From positions 283,331 through 347,330 of the forward strand of contig NZ_LMFR01000012.1 in assembly GCF_001426925.1 (NCBI RefSeq): a stretch of 64,000 nt of DNA. Direction: 5' to 3'. The DNA comes from Microbacterium sp. Root53 (GTDB lineage: Bacteria; Actinomycetota; Actinomycetes; Actinomycetales; Microbacteriaceae). The notes under the pieces were generated by a model, which saw only the letters and a program-made list of their open reading frames with translations, did no database searches and was not told the origin of the DNA. Of this stretch, positions 52,467 to 62,197 are shown in pieces (positions within the stretch are counted from its first letter, which is position 1; each line of letters starts with the position of its first letter). The position numbers and the translations under genes are program-made.

Positions 52467-53935
52467 CCACGGTCGGCATCGCCGCCGCGCGACTCCTGCC
52501 CGCTCCCCCCGTCCTGGGCGCCCACCCGGCACCCGCCCCGGCCGACGACGCCCTCCCGGCGTTCGACGCGCCCGTGCCCGTTGCGCGCGCCTCGCTGTCG
52601 CGACGGCGCGCGAGGGACGCGTCGCACCGCCGCCGCCTGCTCGTCACAGACGCCGCCATGGCGTCCGGAGCCTGCGCGGCGGTCGCGCTCGCGTCTCCGG
52701 TCTTCGCGGCACCCGCCGCCGCGACCGCCGCGCTCTGGTGCGCCTGCCTGGTGCTGGCGCGGTCGCACGACCCCTCGCTCACGCCCCGCGGCGAGCTGGC
52801 GCGCGTGGCGGCGGCGACCGCCGCGGCCCTCGGCCTGATCGCGGTCGCGGCCGTGGCCGGCGTCCTGCCGCTCGATGCGGCGCGCGCGGTCCTCGCCGTG
52901 GGCGCGCCCATCGGTGCTGTCGCGATCGCGACCGGCAGGATCGCGTGGCGCTCGCTGCGCGGATCCAGCCCGGCGCGCGCCGTCGTGGTCGGACGCGCGG
53001 CCGACGTCGCGACCGTCGAGCACGAGATCGCCCGCATCGCGGCATCGCCCGTGCGGGTGTGCGGAGCGGTCGTGTTCGATGCCGACGACGCGGGCGACGC
53101 CGTCGTCGGGACGGTCGCCGACGCGGTCGACCGCGTGTCGGCCGACACCGTGCTCGTCGCAGGGACGCCGGATGGAGCCCCGGCGTTCCTGCGACGGCTC
53201 GCCTGGGCCGTGGAGGGCCGGGCGGCCGACGTGCTGTCGTGGAGCGGGTTGACCGACGTCGCCGCCGCGCGGCTGTCCGTCTCGGCATCCGGTGCGCTCC
53301 CGATGCTGCGCCTGCGCGTCGCCCGGTACGACGGGCCGCGCCGCGCCGCGCAGCGGGTGTTCGACGTGGTCGTCGCGTCGCTCGCGCTCATCCCGGTCGG
53401 CCTGCTCGCGGTGCCGATCGCGATCGCCATCCGGCTCGACTCCCCCGGCCCGGTCCTCTACCGGCAGGAGCGCGTCGGCGAGGGCGGGCGGACGTTCCGC
53501 ATGCTGAAGTTCCGCTCCATGAGCGTCGACGCCGATCGGCGCTCGACGGCGCTGATGGCGCTCAACGACGCCGCCGGCCCCCTGTTCAAGGTGCGCGAGG
53601 ACCCGCGCGTGACGCGCGTCGGCCGCGTCCTGCGGCGCTGCTCGCTCGACGAGCTGCCGCAGTTCTGGAACGTGCTCCGCGGCGACATGAGCGTGATCGG
53701 GCCCCGGCCCGCGCTGCCCCGCGAGGTCGCGCAGTACACGGAGGACGAGCGGCGTCGGCTGTACGTGCGGCCCGGGATCTCGGGCCCGTGGCAGGTCGGC
53801 GGGCGCAGCACCCTGAGCTGGGAGGACGGGATCCGCCTGGACCTCGGCTACACCGAGAACCGGTCGATCCCCGGCGACGTCGCCCTGCTGTTCCGCACGG
53901 TCACGGCGGTCCTCACGGCGCGCGGCGCCTTCTGA
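52463..53935 (+). CDS. Undecaprenyl-phosphate sugar transferase (polyprenyl glycosylphosphotransferase)
   Basis: The 490-residue product has an N-terminal membrane region (about four helices up to residue 155), a degenerate Rossmann-like middle (VVVGRAADVATVEHEIA) and a C-terminal bacterial sugar transferase domain: a re-entrant helix (FDVVVASLALIPVGLLAVP), KFRSMSVDADRR, DPRVTRVGRVLRRCSLDELPQ and GDMSVIGPRPALPREV. It attaches the first sugar-1-phosphate to undecaprenyl phosphate in exopolysaccharide or wall polymer synthesis. No other polysaccharide gene is nearby. Confidence 0.93.
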   Translation: MTTVGIAAARLLPAPPVLGAHPAPAPADDALPAFDAPVPVARASLSRRRARDASHRRRLLVTDAAMASGACAAVALASPVFAAPAAATAALWCACLVLARSHDPSLTPRGELARVAAATAAALGLIAVAAVAGVLPLDAARAVLAVGAPIGAVAIATGRIAWRSLRGSSPARAVVVGRAADVATVEHEIARIAASPVRVCGAVVFDADDAGDAVVGTVADAVDRVSADTVLVAGTPDGAPAFLRRLAWAVEGRAADVLSWSGLTDVAAARLSVSASGALPMLRLRVARYDGPRRAAQRVFDVVVASLALIPVGLLAVPIAIAIRLDSPGPVLYRQERVGEGGRTFRMLKFRSMSVDADRRSTALMALNDAAGPLFKVREDPRVTRVGRVLRRCSLDELPQFWNVLRGDMSVIGPRPALPREVAQYTEDERRRLYVRPGISGPWQVGGRSTLSWEDGIRLDLGYTENRSIPGDVALLFRTVTAVLTARGAF

Positions 53936-53939
53936 CGCC

Positions 53940-54728
53940 CTAGAGGCGGATGTCGCCGGGCGCGCGCAGCTCGCGCCAGGGCTCGGCGCGCGCGGCGGGC
54001 GGCACGACGTCCGCCGCGATCAGCGGTCCGAGATCGAGCCGGGCCAGGCCCGCGATGTCGGCGATCGGCACCTGGAAGGTGCGGAACGGCCCGAGGTCGG
54101 GCGTCCGGTCCGCCGCGACGCCGCGGTCGAGGTCGTCGCGATCGAGCACGGGCGACTGGTCGAGCACGAACCCGGCGGCACGCAGCTCGGCGCCCCGGCA
54201 CCACGCGGCGATCTTGAAGAACCGCAGCGGGATGCGGATGCCGCGGTACGGGATGTCGCGCTCGCCCAGCACGGGTGCCGTGAGCACCGAGATCCGCAGG
54301 TCGTTCGCGTCGGCGTACTCGAGCACGTGGTCCTCGAGCCCCACCCACAGCTCCTGGGACTGGTTGAAGCCGGAGGCCTGCGGCGCGGCGTTCGTGTAGT
54401 GGAACGTGTCGCTGTCCGCGCGGCGGGCATCCGGGCCCCACACCGGGTCGCGGCGGCGCACCAGGTGACCGCGGTCGAGGTCGTTGCGGGCATACACCTC
54501 CGGGCCCGCCTGCCACTCCGCGGGGATCCGGTCGTCGAGCCGCCAGTCATCGCCGCGCGGCACGTCGACGAGCTCCGCTCCCGCGACGTTCACGGCGGTG
54601 AGCCGCGCGAGGCGCCGATCGCGGTCGAGCAGCACCGTGAAGTGCGTGTAGTCGAGCCGCACGGCGTCCGCCGCCTCCGGCAGCGGCAGCGGCGCGTCCA
54701 GGAACCCGTCGTCGTAACCCTCGGCCAT
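53940..54728 (-). CDS. DNA/RNA non-specific endonuclease (NUC, beta-beta-alpha-metal)
   Basis: The 262-residue product has the NUC signature: DRGHLVRRRDPVWG (DRGH with catalytic His) and FHYTNAAPQASGFNQSQELWVGLE (metal-binding Asn in TNAAPQ). No signal peptide, lipobox or obvious immunity gene is present. Most relatives are secreted or mitochondrial. Without an export signal it may be a cytosolic nuclease, or be exported by another route. The gene is convergent with the sugar transferase, five bases apart. Confidence 0.9.
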   Translation of the reverse strand: MAEGYDDGFLDAPLPLPEAADAVRLDYTHFTVLLDRDRRLARLTAVNVAGAELVDVPRGDDWRLDDRIPAEWQAGPEVYARNDLDRGHLVRRRDPVWGPDARRADSDTFHYTNAAPQASGFNQSQELWVGLEDHVLEYADANDLRISVLTAPVLGERDIPYRGIRIPLRFFKIAAWCRGAELRAAGFVLDQSPVLDRDDLDRGVAADRTPDLGPFRTFQVPIADIAGLARLDLGPLIAADVVPPAARAEPWRELRAPGDIRL

Positions 54729-54761
54729 GCCCCGACGGTATCGGCACCGTCCGACACGACG

Positions 54762-54791
54762 GGGGCCGCCGGGTGAACACCCGGCGGCCCC
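54762..54791 (-). terminator. Terminator of the sugar ABC operon
   Basis: A 13-bp perfect stem (54762-54774 with 54779-54791) with loop GAAC, 20 bases past the binding-protein stop at 54812. Confidence 0.8.
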
Positions 54792-54811
54792 TGTGATCGC
54801 GCGCGTCCGGG

Positions 54812-55927
54812 TCAGTACGACTCGACGATCTCCAGCAGGCTCGGCACGTTGGCGTACGCCTCGGCGGCGTTCTCCTTCGTGACGATGACCGGCTCGAGCA
54901 GGTACGCGGGGACGACCTTCACGCCGTTGTCGTACTGCTCGGTGTCGTTGACGTCGACCTCCTCACCGGCCTGCAGCTGACCGATCATCTTGATGGTCTG
55001 CTCGACCAGGAGCGTCGTGTCCTTGTTGATCGTGGAGTACTGGCGGTCCTCCATGATCCAGCGCACCGACTCGGCCTCCGAGTCCTGACCGGTCACGACC
55101 GGCTGCTTCTTGCCCGCCTGCTCGACCGAGGTCAGGATGGCGCGGGCCAGCGTGTCGTTCGGCGAGAGCACGCCGTCGAGCTCCGTGTCGCCGCTGTAGG
55201 TCGACGTGAGCAGGCTGTCCATGCGCTCCTGGGCGTTCTCGGCGAGCCAGCCCTGGGTCGCGGTCTGGGCGATGTCGGTCTGGCCCGAGGCGACCACCAG
55301 CGTGCCGTCGTCGATCTTCGGCTGCAGCACGCTCATGGCGCCGTCGAAGAAGACGGCCGAGTTCGCGTCGTCGGGCGAGCCCGAGAACAGCTCGACGTTG
55401 TACGGGGCGTCGTGGCCGGCCTTGGCCTCGAGGCCCTCGAGCAGCGCCTGGCCCTGCAGCTCGCCGACCTTGAAGTTGTCGAAGGCGACGTAGTAGTCGA
55501 CGGCCTCGGTGTTCTCGATCAGGCGGTCGTACGCGATCACCGTGACGCCGGCGTCCTTGGCGGCCTCGAGCTGGGTGCCCAGCTGCTTGCCGTCCTTCGC
55601 GCCGACCACGATGACCTTGGCGCCCGACGTGACCATGGCCTGGATCTGGTTCTGCTGCTCGGCGACCGTGTTGCTCGCCGGGGCGTACTGGACGTCGGCC
55701 TGGAAGCCGGCCTCCTCGAGGCCCTCGGTGAACAGGTCGCCCGCGAGCACCCAGTTCTCGCTGGTCTTGTCGGGCAGCGCCACGCCGATCGTGGCGCCGG
55801 CCTCGAAGCCCGCGGGGGCCTCGGTCTCGCCGGGGGCGGCGCCGCCGCCGCGCTCCGAGGAGCACCCCGTCAGGCCCAGCGCCAGCGCTGCGACCGCCGC
55901 CGTGGCGGTGAGAGCGATCTTCTTCAT
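54812..55927 (-). CDS. Monosaccharide ABC transporter substrate-binding lipoprotein (ChvE-like)
   Basis: The 371-residue product has a lipobox (LTGC, C22) and the periplasmic-binding-protein type I fold. TIGVALPDKTSENWVLAGDLF, VIVVGAKDGKQLGTQLEAAKDAGVTVIAYDRLI, and GVLSPNDTLARAILTSVEQ with VVTGQDSEAESVRWIMEDRQYSTI are typical of the XylF/ChvE group that binds xylose, arabinose, glucose or galactose. It delivers sugar to the permease encoded upstream in the operon. The annotation pattern mmsA-mmsB-chvE is the multiple-monosaccharide type; the actual ligand is unknown. Confidence 0.92.
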   Translation of the reverse strand: MKKIALTATAAVAALALGLTGCSSERGGGAAPGETEAPAGFEAGATIGVALPDKTSENWVLAGDLFTEGLEEAGFQADVQYAPASNTVAEQQNQIQAMVTSGAKVIVVGAKDGKQLGTQLEAAKDAGVTVIAYDRLIENTEAVDYYVAFDNFKVGELQGQALLEGLEAKAGHDAPYNVELFSGSPDDANSAVFFDGAMSVLQPKIDDGTLVVASGQTDIAQTATQGWLAENAQERMDSLLTSTYSGDTELDGVLSPNDTLARAILTSVEQAGKKQPVVTGQDSEAESVRWIMEDRQYSTINKDTTLLVEQTIKMIGQLQAGEEVDVNDTEQYDNGVKVVPAYLLEPVIVTKENAAEAYANVPSLLEIVESY

Positions 55928-55971
55928 GCGATTCGTGTCACTTTCTGTGTGTGCGGGACGGAGAGCGCGGC

Positions 55972-57330
55972 TCAGCTGCGAGTCGCGTTCTCCTTCTTCC
56001 CGGCCGCGTCCGCGGCGGCGGGGGTCTTGATGTCGCCGGAGAAGTCGGCGACGGCCTTGCGTCGGTTCATGAGGAAGCCGATGACCGAGGGGCGGCCCTG
56101 CTGCTTGTTCCAGACGTCGACGCCGACCGCGACCAGCAGCACGAGGCCCTTGATCATCGACACCATGTCGGCCTGGACGCCGAGCAGCAGGAGGCCGTTG
56201 TTGAGGAAGGCCATGACCAGGCCTCCGATGATGGAGCCGATCACGGTGCCGATGCCGCCCGAGACGGCCGCGCCGCCGATGAAGACCGATGCGATCGCGT
56301 CGAGCTCCCAGCCGTTGCCGTCCTGCGGGCCCGAGGCGCCCGCGCGGGCGACGTAGATCATGCCCGCGATCGAGGCCAGCACCGACATGTTCATCATCAC
56401 GAAGAAGTCGACCCAGCGGTCCTTCACGCCCGACAGGCGCGCGGCCTGGCGGTTGCCGCCGACCGCGTAGATGTGGCGGCCGAACACGGTGCTGTTCGTG
56501 AGGAACGAGTACACGATCACCAGGACCAGCAGGATGATGCCGGCGATCGGGAAGCTCGTGCCGGGGCGTCCGTTGGCGAACATCCATCCGGCCCACAGGA
56601 TCGCCGCGGACAGCGCGACGGTCTTGACGATGCTGACCCACAGGGGCGCCTTGGCGGCGCCCATCTTGGTCTGGATGCGGCGCAGGCGCACCTCGTCGAA
56701 CACGATCCAGGCGACGCCCGCGAGGGCCAGCACCATCGTGAGGACGTTGAAGTTGAGGGGCACCGCGAGCTCGGGCAGGTAGCCCGCGCCGATGTACTTG
56801 AAGTCGGCCGGGACCGAGACCGTCGTCGACTGGCCGATCCACTGGTTGGCGCCGCGGAAGAACAGCATGCCCGCCAGCGTCACGATGAACGCCGGAACGC
56901 CCACGTACGCGACCCAGAAACCGTGCCACGCTCCGACCAGCACGCCCACGCCGAGGCCCAGCACGATCGCGAGCGGCCAGGGCAGGCTCCAGTCCGCCAT
57001 GGCCTTGGCGACGATGATGCCCGTGAACGCCGCGACCGAACCGACCGACAGGTCGATGTGACCCATGATGATCACCATCACCATGCCGATCGCCAGGATC
57101 AGGATGTACGAGTACTGGTTGACGACGTTGATCAGGTTGCCGCTCGAGAGCGTCAGGCCGGCGCCCTTGAACACGAGCGTGAGCACCTGGAACAGCAGGA
57201 TGATCACGATCAGGCTGCCCAGGATGCCGAACTGGCGCAGCGTGGACTGGCCGCCGCCGCCGAACATCGCGCGGATGTCGCTGAGGTGGAAGCCGCGCTT
57301 GGCGGACGGGGTGCTGGCGGTGTCGGTCAT
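55972..57330 (-). CDS. Monosaccharide ABC transporter permease (GguB/MmsB/XylH-like)
   Basis: The 452-residue product has about 10-12 membrane helices and an extended soluble loop. It shows [22 protein letters not shown] (the BPD_transp_2 signature for carbohydrate permeases) and [37 protein letters not shown]. An N-terminal Thr/Ser/Gly-rich tail and a basic C-terminal tail are present. ATG overlaps the ATPase stop by four bases. Confidence 0.92.
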   Translation of the reverse strand: MTDTASTPSAKRGFHLSDIRAMFGGGGQSTLRQFGILGSLIVIILLFQVLTLVFKGAGLTLSSGNLINVVNQYSYILILAIGMVMVIIMGHIDLSVGSVAAFTGIIVAKAMADWSLPWPLAIVLGLGVGVLVGAWHGFWVAYVGVPAFIVTLAGMLFFRGANQWIGQSTTVSVPADFKYIGAGYLPELAVPLNFNVLTMVLALAGVAWIVFDEVRLRRIQTKMGAAKAPLWVSIVKTVALSAAILWAGWMFANGRPGTSFPIAGIILLVLVIVYSFLTNSTVFGRHIYAVGGNRQAARLSGVKDRWVDFFVMMNMSVLASIAGMIYVARAGASGPQDGNGWELDAIASVFIGGAAVSGGIGTVIGSIIGGLVMAFLNNGLLLLGVQADMVSMIKGLVLLVAVGVDVWNKQQGRPSVIGFLMNRRKAVADFSGDIKTPAAADAAGKKENATRS

Positions 57331-58913
57331 GCGTTCGCCTTCGATGCGGGGTCGTTCAGGGGACGGAGCGAGGTCATGCTGCGCATGAGCGCCTCGGGTG
57401 TGGCGTCTCGGGCGTCGAGGCAGTCGGTGACCCGCCCCTCGAACACCGTGTAGATGCGGTCGCTGATGCCGAGCAGCTCGGGCAGCTCGCTCGAGATCAC
57501 GATCACGCCCTTCCCGCTGGCCGCGAGCTCGTTGATGATCGTGTAGATCTCGTACTTGGCTCCCACGTCGATGCCGCGGGTCGGCTCGTCGAGGATCAGC
57601 AGATCCGGGTCGGTGAACATCCACTTGGCGAGGACGACCTTCTGCTGGTTTCCGCCCGACAGCGTCGCGACGCCGACGTCGACGCTCGGGGTCTTGATGC
57701 GCAGCGCCTTGCGGTACTCCTCGGCCACCGTGTGCTCGAGCCGCTCGTCGACGACGCCTCGGCGGGAGATCTTCGACAGCTTGGCCGCGACGGTCGAGCG
57801 CTTGATCGTGTCCAGGAGGTTCAGCCCGAGCACCTTGCGGTCCTCGCTCACATAGGCGAGGCCGTGACGGATGGCCGAGGGGACGTCCGGGAGCGTGATC
57901 TCCCGGCCGTCCTTGACGATCGTGCCGGAGACGTACTCGCCGTACGAGCGGCCGAAGATGCTCATCGCGAACTCGGTCCGGCCGGCGCCCATCAGGCCCG
58001 CGATGCCCACGACCTCGCCCCGGCGCACCTCGATGCTGGAGCCCTTGACCACGAAGCGCTCCGACACGGTCGGGTGGCGGACCACCCAGTCGCGGACCTC
58101 GAAGAAGACCTCGCCGATGTGCGACTCGCGGTCGGGGTACCGGCTCTCGAGCGAGCGGCCCACCATGCCGCGGATGATGCGGTCCTCGTTGATCTCGCCC
58201 TTGGTGATGTCGAGCGTCTCGACCTTGCGGCCGTCGCGGATGATCGTGATCTCGTCGGCGATCTGCTCGATCTCGTTGAGCTTGTGGCTGATGATGATCG
58301 ACGAGATGCCGCGGCCCTTGAGCCCGAGGATGAGGTCGAGCAGGTGCTGCGAGTCGTCCTCGTTGAGCGCCGCGGTCGGCTCGTCGAGGATCAGCAGCTT
58401 GACGTCCTTGTTGAGCGCCTTGGCGATCTCGACCAGCTGCTGCTTGCCGACGCCGAGGTGCTTGATCGCGGTGTCGGGGTCCTCCTCGAGGCCCACGCGC
58501 GCCAGCAGCTCCACCGCGCGCGACCGCGCCGCGCGCCAGTCGATCGCGATGCCCGCGCGCACCTCGTTGCCGAGGAAGATGTTCTCGGTGATCGACAGCT
58601 CGGGGATCAGCGCGAGCTCCTGGTGGATGATCGCGATGCCCGCCGCCTCGCTGGCGCGGATGTCGCGGAAGCGCATCTCCTCGCCGCGCAGCAGGATGTC
58701 GCCCGTGTACGTGCCGTAGGGGTACACGCCCGACAGCACCTTCATGAGCGTGGACTTGCCCGCGCCGTTCTCGCCGCAGATCGCGTGGATCTCGCCGGCC
58801 TTGACGGTCAGGCTCACGTGCGCGAGCGCCTTGACGCCCGGGAACTCCTTCGAGATGTCCCGCATCTCCAGGATGGGCGGGGACACCGTCGGCACGGCTG
58901 CCGTATTGCTCAC
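57327..58913 (-). CDS. Monosaccharide ABC transporter ATPase, double cassette (GguA/MmsA-like)
   Basis: The 528-residue product has two ABC domains. The first has Walker [20 protein letters not shown] and the [12 protein letters not shown]alker B, with the signature [15 protein letters not shown]. The second has a degenerate P-loop ([16 protein letters not shown]) but a normal signature ([15 protein letters not shown]) and Walker [15 protein letters not shown]. This is standard for RbsA/XylG/AraG enzymes. GTG start. Its promoter has TTGACA at -35 and a CG-centred LacI operator just after the start site. Confidence 0.93.
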   Translation of the reverse strand: MSNTAAVPTVSPPILEMRDISKEFPGVKALAHVSLTVKAGEIHAICGENGAGKSTLMKVLSGVYPYGTYTGDILLRGEEMRFRDIRASEAAGIAIIHQELALIPELSITENIFLGNEVRAGIAIDWRAARSRAVELLARVGLEEDPDTAIKHLGVGKQQLVEIAKALNKDVKLLILDEPTAALNEDDSQHLLDLILGLKGRGISSIIISHKLNEIEQIADEITIIRDGRKVETLDITKGEINEDRIIRGMVGRSLESRYPDRESHIGEVFFEVRDWVVRHPTVSERFVVKGSSIEVRRGEVVGIAGLMGAGRTEFAMSIFGRSYGEYVSGTIVKDGREITLPDVPSAIRHGLAYVSEDRKVLGLNLLDTIKRSTVAAKLSKISRRGVVDERLEHTVAEEYRKALRIKTPSVDVGVATLSGGNQQKVVLAKWMFTDPDLLILDEPTRGIDVGAKYEIYTIINELAASGKGVIVISSELPELLGISDRIYTVFEGRVTDCLDARDATPEALMRSMTSLRPLNDPASKANA

Positions 58914-58946
58914 ATCGACCTCGCTGTCTGTGTCACACGCGCTCCG

Positions 58947-58960
58947 TGTGACCGTTCACA
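58947..58960. promoter_or_regulatory. CG-centred operator of the sugar ABC operon
   Basis: TGTGACCGTTCACA is an imperfect palindrome TGTGA-N4-TCACA with a central CG, typical of LacI-family sites. It lies immediately downstream of the predicted start site of the operon, blocking transcription when bound. The same pattern recurs at 60127-60140 upstream of the lacI gene. Confidence 0.75.
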
Positions 58961-58969
58961 TCGCAGTAC

Positions 58970-58998
58970 ATCGTGCACCGGCCGCCCGGGCATGTCAA
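58970..58998 (-). promoter_or_regulatory. Promoter of the sugar ABC operon
   Basis: TTGACA (-35, complement of 58993-58998) and CACGAT (-10, complement of 58970-58975) are separated by exactly 17 bases. The predicted start is near 58963, with a leader of about 50 bases and GAGG near the GTG. Confidence 0.65.
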
Positions 58999-59013
58999 GC
59001 ACGGGGCGAGAAG

Positions 59014-60039
59014 TCAGCTGCGCCAGGGCGCCGCGGACGAGTCGCGCACGAGCAGCTCGGGCTGGAGCTGCCCGAAACGGGGCGGCTCCTCGCCGCGGAT
59101 GCCCGCCAGCAGCAGCTCGACCGCACGGCGGCCGAGCTCGGCGAAGTCCTGGTGCACCGTGGTGAGCGGCGGCCACACGTGCTTCGCGACCGGGATGTCG
59201 TCGAAGCCGACCACGCTCACGTGGCCGGGAACGTCGAGCCCGGCGTCGCGGAACCCGTGCATGAGGCCGATCGCCATGAGGTCGTTGGCGGCGAACACGG
59301 CCGTGAAGTCGCCGCGCCGCGCCAGCTCCACCCCGGCGAAGTGGCCGAAGTCGGCGGTCCAGTCGCCCCGGATGGGCGCGATGGTCGGCAGATCGGCGTC
59401 GAGCAGCGCGTCCAGGTAGCCGCGCATGCGCGACTCGGCCTCGATCCAGTCCTGCGGTCCGGCGAGGTGGACGATGTCGCGGTGGCCCAGCTCGATCAGG
59501 TGGGCGGTCGCGAGCCGGGCGCCCTCCACCTGGTCCGCCGCGAGGCTCTCCCCCGTGGCCCCGGAGGCGGTCTGGAGGCTCACGAAGGGGACGTCGATCG
59601 CCATGCCGCGCAGCACGTGGAACACCCGCACCTGTGGGGCCAGCACCACGATGCCGGCGATCTGCTCGCGCACGAGCTGGCGCACGGCGGCGCCGATCGC
59701 CTCGGGCGTGGTGTCGGGCAGGTTCACGGTGGTGACCGAGTACCCCTCGACGCGAGCGGCCTCCTCGATGGTCGCGATCGACGACGCGGGACCGAACTCC
59801 CCGATGGTCGCCGACATCACCCCGATGACGTTCGAGCGGCTCGTGACGAGCGCGCGCGCGGCGAGGTTCGGCCGGTAGTCGAGCACCGCGATCGCGTCGA
59901 GCACCCGCTGCTTGGTCTCGGGGCGGATGCTCGGGTGGTCGTTGAGCACGCGCGAGACCGTCTGATGCGAGACGCCGGCGAGGCGCGCGACGTCGCGGAT
60001 GCTCGGCACGGCGGAACGCCGGCCCGGCGTGCGCTCCAT
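59014..60039 (-). CDS. LacI-family transcriptional regulator
   Basis: The 341-residue product has an N-terminal LacI helix-turn-helix (SIRDVARLAGVSHQTVSRVLND) and hinge (RPNLAARALVTSRSNVIGV). A type I periplasmic-binding-protein-like sensor domain follows, with VFAANDLMAIGLMHGFRDAG and SVVGFDDIPVAKHVWPPLTTV. The operon just downstream in the same direction encodes a monosaccharide importer, so it is probably the repressor of that operon and of itself. ATG at 60039 was chosen (GGAG upstream); starts up to 60123 are open. Confidence 0.93.
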   Translation of the reverse strand: MERTPGRRSAVPSIRDVARLAGVSHQTVSRVLNDHPSIRPETKQRVLDAIAVLDYRPNLAARALVTSRSNVIGVMSATIGEFGPASSIATIEEAARVEGYSVTTVNLPDTTPEAIGAAVRQLVREQIAGIVVLAPQVRVFHVLRGMAIDVPFVSLQTASGATGESLAADQVEGARLATAHLIELGHRDIVHLAGPQDWIEAESRMRGYLDALLDADLPTIAPIRGDWTADFGHFAGVELARRGDFTAVFAANDLMAIGLMHGFRDAGLDVPGHVSVVGFDDIPVAKHVWPPLTTVHQDFAELGRRAVELLLAGIRGEEPPRFGQLQPELLVRDSSAAPWRS

Positions 60040-60126
60040 CGCCTGCTCCACAGTCCCCACCAGCCTCAGTGCTGCGCGAGCGCTCGCTGCCCGCCTGCCG
60101 TCGCCGTGGATCGCCCACGGCACTCA

Positions 60127-60140
60127 TGTGTACGTTCACA
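60127..60140. promoter_or_regulatory. CG-centred operator of the lacI gene
   Basis: TGTGTACGTTCACA shares 12 of 14 positions with the operator at 58947-58960. It lies about 90 bases before the lacI start at 60039, consistent with autorepression. Confidence 0.65.
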
Positions 60141-60210
60141 CACGGTCCCGATCATCATGCCAGGATCGCGCGAGGGCCGCACCTCGGGAGCCGGCGACCG
60201 GTCGAGACGC

Positions 60211-61200
60211 TCAGCCGAACCAGTCGAGGGTGCGACCGTGCTGGTGCGCCGCGCCTGCCGGTGCGCCGTCGATCGCGAGCACCAGGCGGCCCGCCGTCAC
60301 GCCGTCCCCCGCGACGCCGGGGACGACGCCCGGGACCTCGCTCGACACCCAGTGGCACCGGCCCGCGGCGACCCGCGCGCGCATGGCGTCGGCGAAGGCC
60401 GCGCGGTCGTCGGCCGACAGGTACATGGCGACCACCGTGTGGAACACGATCACGGCGGCCCCGGGCGCCTCGGCCTGCGCCCGGTCGATCAGACCGTCGA
60501 GGTCGACGAGCAGATCTCCGCGCACGAGCGGCGGCGGGTCCACGCGCGTCAGCCGGATCGCCGTGCGCAGCTGCGCCCGGCGATCATCCGCCTCCGGCCA
60601 CACGAGCGTCTCCAGCCAGGCCATCTGCTCGTCGTCCCGGACGTCGAGCGGGTTGAGGTCGAGCCCGGTGCGCCATGCCACGGTCGGCACACGGTCCGGG
60701 AGGGGCGCGGGGCCGGTCACGTCGCACGAGAGCACCCCGCCGCCGTCGGGCGCCGGGATGCGCTTCTCACCCGCCGGCGTGCGCCAGGCGTAGCCCCACC
60801 GGTCGGGAACCAGGCACAGCCCCGCCGAGGGACCGACCTCGATCAGCGCGAGCGGCCGCTCCCCCGCCACCGCCGCGAACGCCGGCACCAGGGTCGCCAT
60901 CCGCCCCGCCTCGTTCGTCTGCGTCGCGTGGCTCAGGATGGTCGCGCGGATCGAGCCGTCGTCGGCCAGCAGGGCGCGCCGCAGGCCCTCATAGGGCCCG
61001 GGCGCGGGGACGCCGTGTCGCCGTGCCGCGGCGAAGACCAGATTCGGCTGCCGCTTGACCGGCGGAAGATCCTCGAGCCAGGCCACCACGTCGGCGTCCG
61101 CAGCGACGCGGCGCGCCCACCTCGCGAAGCTCGGCGACGACCCGTCGGCGTAGTCCGCGAACTCCGCGTACATCGCGGGGACGTCGCCGTCGAGCCTCAT
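60211..61200 (-). CDS. DUF2332 domain protein
   Basis: The 329-residue product shows the DUF2332 pattern: SPSFARWARRVAADADVVAWLEDLPPVKRQPNLVFAAARRHG, SHATQTNEAGRMATLVPAFA and LALIEVGPSAGLCLVPDRWGYAW, which resembles a SAM-binding motif. VIVFHTVVAMYLSADDRAAF follows. Possibly methyltransferase-related, but no activity is established. It lies three bases after the betaine-binding protein stop, so it is probably in that operon. Confidence 0.87.
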   Translation of the reverse strand: MRLDGDVPAMYAEFADYADGSSPSFARWARRVAADADVVAWLEDLPPVKRQPNLVFAAARRHGVPAPGPYEGLRRALLADDGSIRATILSHATQTNEAGRMATLVPAFAAVAGERPLALIEVGPSAGLCLVPDRWGYAWRTPAGEKRIPAPDGGGVLSCDVTGPAPLPDRVPTVAWRTGLDLNPLDVRDDEQMAWLETLVWPEADDRRAQLRTAIRLTRVDPPPLVRGDLLVDLDGLIDRAQAEAPGAAVIVFHTVVAMYLSADDRAAFADAMRARVAAGRCHWVSSEVPGVVPGVAGDGVTAGRLVLAIDGAPAGAAHQHGRTLDWFG

Positions 61201-61203
61201 GGC

Positions 61204-62133
61204 TCAGTCCAGGCCGTGCTCGGAGAGCCACTCCGCGGCCACGTCGGCCGCAGAACGCTGCTCGACCGTGTTCTGGACGTTGAGCGCCACCAGGCCCTCG
61301 GGCGTGAGCGCCTCGCTCACGGGGTCGATGACCGGCGCGATCTCGTCGGCGACGTCGCCGGAGGCGATCGGCACGACGTTCGACGCGAGGAACAGCCCCT
61401 CGGGGTCGGCGAGCGGCACGAGGTCCTCGGTCTCGATGCGCGGGTCGGCCGTGAACACGTTGGCGACGTCGATCGTGCCGGCGAGCAGGTCCTCGACCGT
61501 GGTGTCTCCCGTCGCCGAGAACTCGAGCTCCACGCCATAGACCTCGGCCGCCCCGTCGGGGCCGTACGGGCGCTCCTCGAGCTCGGGCGGACCGCCGAGC
61601 GTGAGGGGCCCCTCGACGTCCGCGAGGTCCCCGATCGTCTCCAGTCCATGCTCGTCCGCGAATGCCCGGGTCACGGTGTAGGAGTCCTGATCGGTCGCGC
61701 TGGACATCGCGAGCGGGGTCAGTCCCTCCGGCAGCGCGTCGCCGAGCGCGGCGTACACGTCGTCGGCCGTGCGGGCCTCGGTGTCCTCGTCGTAGAACTG
61801 CAGCAGGTTGCCGGTGTACTCGGGGAACAGGTCGATCTCGCCGCTCTCGAGCGACGGGAGGTACGCGTCGCGCTGCCCGATGTTGAAGCGCCGCTCGACC
61901 GTGTAGCCCTCCGCCTCGAGCGCCTGCGCGTAGATCTCCGCGATGACCTCGTTGGACGGGTACGCCTGCGAGCCCACCACGATCGCCTCGTCGCCCGCCG
62001 GGGCGGAGGCGTCGCCCGAGGGCTCCGCGAGGGGGTCGCTCGAGCCGCAGCCCGCCAGGACGAGCGCGAGACCCGCGCCCAGGACGCCTGCGATGGCCGC
62101 GCGCGTGGCGCGTGAGTGTCGAGTGCCGATCAT
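61204..62133 (-). CDS. Glycine betaine/choline-type ABC substrate-binding lipoprotein (OpuCC/OsmF-like)
   Basis: The 309-residue product has a lipobox (LAGC, C29) and a short Asp/Ser-rich linker. An OpuAC-type binding domain follows: IVVGSQAYPSNEVIAEIYAQALEAEGYTVERRFNIG, LFPEYTGNLLQFY, TPLAMSSATDQDSYTVTRAFA and DVANVFTADPRI. It captures quaternary-amine osmoprotectants. ATG was chosen for GGAAGG upstream. It follows the second permease with a 64-base gap. Confidence 0.92.
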   Translation of the reverse strand: MIGTRHSRATRAAIAGVLGAGLALVLAGCGSSDPLAEPSGDASAPAGDEAIVVGSQAYPSNEVIAEIYAQALEAEGYTVERRFNIGQRDAYLPSLESGEIDLFPEYTGNLLQFYDEDTEARTADDVYAALGDALPEGLTPLAMSSATDQDSYTVTRAFADEHGLETIGDLADVEGPLTLGGPPELEERPYGPDGAAEVYGVELEFSATGDTTVEDLLAGTIDVANVFTADPRIETEDLVPLADPEGLFLASNVVPIASGDVADEIAPVIDPVSEALTPEGLVALNVQNTVEQRSAADVAAEWLSEHGLD

Positions 62134-62197
62134 GCCTGCCGCCTTCCTGACTGGCCGTCGTCGGGCCGTGTGAGTGTGTGCCGCGGTCGATCCGAGC

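Noticed and set aside
57556..59165. Plus-strand frames opposite the sugar ABC genes.
   Set aside because: All are antisense to a clear operon with promoter, operator and terminator on the minus strand.
58744..62115. A 1123-codon plus-strand frame across lacI, DUF2332 and the betaine-binding gene.
   Set aside because: It lies antisense to three recognised genes and has a biased, repeat-like composition. No motif.
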